Assembly (NCBI GenBank): GCA_013399115.1
Contig: VXAA01002963.1
Location: 449,643-513,642 of the forward strand
DNA from: Anseranas semipalmata
Lineage: Eukaryota; Chordata; Aves; Anseriformes; Anseranatidae
DNA: 64,000 nucleotides
Reading direction: 5' to 3'
A model generated the notes under the pieces. It was given only the letters and a program-made list of their open reading frames with translations. It did no database searches and was not told where the DNA came from. The position numbers and the translations under genes are program-made. Below, in pieces: positions 61,283 to 64,000 of the stretch. Numbering within the stretch: the stretch's first letter is position 1; each line of letters starts with the position of its first letter.

Positions 61283-61312
61283 AGAAAAAAAAGAAAGAAA
61301 GAAAGAAAGAAG
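61283..61312. repeat. (GAAA)n microsatellite
   Basis: A short A run followed by five GAAA units, directly visible. Confidence 0.85.
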
Positions 61313-64000
61313 ACTTGCACACAACACACAACCTGCAATGGGCTTTTACATTTTTTCCTGTAGGTGAAAAGAATAATTTTCCCCTTTAGCCTGCTGTGTG
61401 GCTTTCTGTGAGAGTCATCAGGTGAGATGCTTGTCTTGCATGGCACAGGGGGGTTGGAAAGCCCTGTGGGATACCCTGCCACAAGAGATTCATCTAAAAT
61501 GTCAGATGAACCAAGTCCAGGCTTTCCCACTTTTTCATTTTTCCTTCCTCAGTGCACAAGAGGATGGTGATTTCAGAAGGAAGAAAGCAGGAAGAAAATC
61601 TGCTTGAAGAGTTGCCTTCCTAAATTAAGCGGGATAAAGAGGTGACCTGAATTTGTTTGCTTGTCTTTAAATAAAGAACTCATGAAATCTTAAAAAGCAG
61701 CTTTTGACTGTAAACAGTGACTTTGCCTATTTAATGCATCTTAAAAGACTTACCCTGCCTCCCTCCACCTCCAGATGACAGGGAGGCTTCCCAGGGAATA
61801 CATGCAGGGATGTTGCCTTCCTCAGGCTCTGAGCTATTGGTGGCTTAAATAGTTTCTAGCCCCTCTGGCTATAAAGAAAACCCAAAATATAAAAGTGCTC
61901 TCATGCTTTCTCAACAGTCTTAATCTACTTGTGCATTTATGGGGGCTAAATGAAGTGCTGATTAAAGGCATTTTGCTCTTAGCCTCTACTTCTGAGTGAG
62001 GAGTGTTCACATCTGAGTCACAACTCACCTGCGGTCATACCCACCGGCTGTCCATCCCTGGCTCTCCCCTTGCCACCAGACAGGTAGGTGGGCTCTGAGC
62101 AAGAGGTGCTGCTGTTTCACCATCTCTCGTCTTTCTTTGTCTTCTTGTCACTGTCTGGAAATCTAGCTCAACAATTACGGGAAAATAAAAACCTCCAAGT
62201 GGGAAACATTAGCACTACCAAACTACTGTCTCCCTCTCCCACTTCTCTCTCCATCCCCAACCCAGCATATTGTGCTGCTTTGTCAGATGCTACAGTCACT
62301 GGCACCAAAGATAGCATGAACTCAGGAGAGAGCCTTAAAATCTTGTTGTTTCAAAATGGTGTATTTTGATGCTTTTTATTTGCCTTCTGGGTTTGAGTTT
62401 TTAGAGTCATGCCAGTGATTGCAATCATGAAGCCTGCATTTTTTTTTCCTAAAATGGGACCTCAGGCTGCCATTAATAGTTTCTTTCCACAGCTGAGGCT
62501 TTAAGAAAAATATCAAACATTTTAAGACTCATAATAAAATCTTGAGAACTGTCAACATTTTATGTCATTGGCTCCCTTGCTCTCCTCATCTCTTCCTGCC
62601 TTGAAAAACCAGTTCATTCATGTCAGATAAGAGAGCCAGAACACATGATATCCATCCAAAATCGGAGTGCAGAAACACATTTTGCAGCTCAGGCCAATCT
62701 CATCTCACAATCTTTAATAACAGCTCCATTTTAGAACATTTGGAGAGTAGAATACTAAGAGTGAACAGCAATATTTTCTTCTAATAAAAATGCAACCAGG
62801 GCCCCAAATATATTTTTATTTTGGAGGGGCCTCCTTTAATGTGCTCTAACGCTTTGGAAATGACTACATGGTAGAGCAAGCTGTAGTCCTACTGAGTGAG
62901 GTGCAAGATACCAAAGACATCATTTTGGTTTAACTTGGAAATACAGTTGAGGCCATCCGTTACTACAACAATAAAAATAACAAATCATCTTCGTTTTGAC
63001 AAGTTCTTTTTTTTTAATGAAATGCTGTCTTTTCAATTAGAGATTATTTGTAACATTAAATGAAAAAAAAAATGTTTTTGAGAGCAACTATCTGAATTTT
63101 CTTTGAAAGATCAAAATTCTGAAAACCCAAACCAATTTGATTACATTTTTGTGAGGAAATCTTTGAAGTGTGTGTGTGTACATGTATGAAGTGATCCTCT
63201 TTGCCAGTTTATTCTGCACATAAGAAAAAATAAAGTATTCCTTTATTTATTGCTATGATAGGAATGCCACAGAACTGCAACTGAAGCTGAGAGTCCCACT
63301 GTAGTAGTCACTGTAAGAGAAAAGTCTGCTCCTGCTCCAGGACACGTACAAACCCAGATGTCAGTTAGAGGAGAGAGAAATGAGTCAGGGTGATGAGGTC
63401 ACATTAGAAAAACAGAGTTTAGCAGAAAAACAGGAGTCTCAGCCTGCCACAAGAGCTTTTTTCAGAATGATGTAATTTCTATTAAATGGCTTGAAATTAA
63501 GTTATTATCCAGTACTGCACATACCCCAAAATATTGACAAGTATGATGTTACGTAGTTTTCCCAAAGAGAAGAAATATTCAAAAATAATTATGACATCTC
63601 AAAATACTGTGATTTGTTGTAGTGGATACAAGTACTGTGGTTTCCAAGGTTTTCAACATTTGAAAGAACACTTGCAGACCTTTTTTGAAATAACTGTCCT
63701 TGAGTATAGAAGACAGTCCCCTCTTTTTTACAATTAACTGAATATAGTAAAGTACATCACCATAAAACTTTGAAAGGATTGGGATCAACTTATTGTTTGA
63801 CAAAGCTAAAGCAAGAAAGGTAATCAATCCCTTGGCAATGGAAATTTTAAATTTAAAATAAGCTTTAACAAAGCCTTTGAACCTTCAAACACTTTATCCT
63901 TAAGAAATTAATGGGTCCCTGTAGAAGTCTTATTTCCTTTTCTGTTGCAGTTATATATACTTCAATTACATTAATCAACAATGCAACCAAAAAAAAAAAA

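Larger units (their letters stand above)
59386..64000. other. non-coding stretch to window end
   Basis: No gene supported. A (GTT)n tract lies at about 60,804-60,826, a (GAAA)n tract at 61,283-61,312 and a short (GT)n tract near 63,172. The pyrimidine-rich patch at 60,510-60,600 gives a 142-codon plus frame (60,231-60,659) with no domain, taken as chance. The window ends in an A run (63,989-64,000). A signal-peptide-like frame at 60,833-61,132 is discussed in findings. Confidence 0.5.

Noticed and set aside
1..64000. CRISPR arrays, operons, rRNA and intact tRNA genes
   Set aside because: No regularly spaced repeats, no co-directional packed frames, no rRNA-like block and no complete cloverleaf-like sequence seen. 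The tRNA-like strings are SINE remnants at best.
1..64000. endogenous retrovirus or LTR elements
   Set aside because: No paired long repeats, primer-binding site or retroviral gene frame was recognised by eye. A computed self-alignment would be needed to exclude solo LTRs.

Overview
The window looks like a stretch of a land-vertebrate nuclear genome, most likely a bird. Two well-preserved CR1 LINE fragments are present (31,615-32,857 and 37,259-37,603). One ends in the avian-type ATTCTATG octamer tail. I recognised no L1, Alu or other mammal-specific repeat. The base composition is AT-rich, with short poly-A/T and simple-repeat tracts and three short runs of N. There is no bacterial-style gene packing: no operons, ribosome binding sites or long open frames. 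The only long frame with a recognisable product is the broken CR1 reverse transcriptase.

Layout. Positions 1-10,000 are non-coding, with two low-confidence candidate exons (100-160 and 2,839-2,975, plus strand), a GC-rich hairpin beside the second one and a MIR-like SINE remnant near 6.6 kb. A short piece of an old CR1 lies at about 10.0-10.3 kb. From 10.3 to 31.2 kb I see AT-rich spacer with microsatellites, one GC-rich patch (16.6-16.9 kb), an assembly gap (17,514-17,555) and a second MIR-like SINE (27.5 kb). At 31.3-34.7 kb a very diverged CR1/L3-type element on the minus strand is interrupted by a much younger minus-strand CR1. A 345-bp plus-strand CR1 3' end follows at 37.3 kb. A third ancient minus-strand CR1 lies at 49.0-49.8 kb. 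The rest is spacer with a (GAAAA)n/(CAAAA)n compound array at 58.4 kb and a possible third SINE remnant at 59.3 kb.

Function. I find no complete host gene. The window is best read as part of an intergenic region or a large intron whose recognisable content is retrotransposon debris of several ages. I found no new multi-gene system. The items most worth checking are the nested CR1, the two phase-compatible candidate exons and the adjoining hairpin. Repeat family assignments come from remembered consensus features and were not computed.
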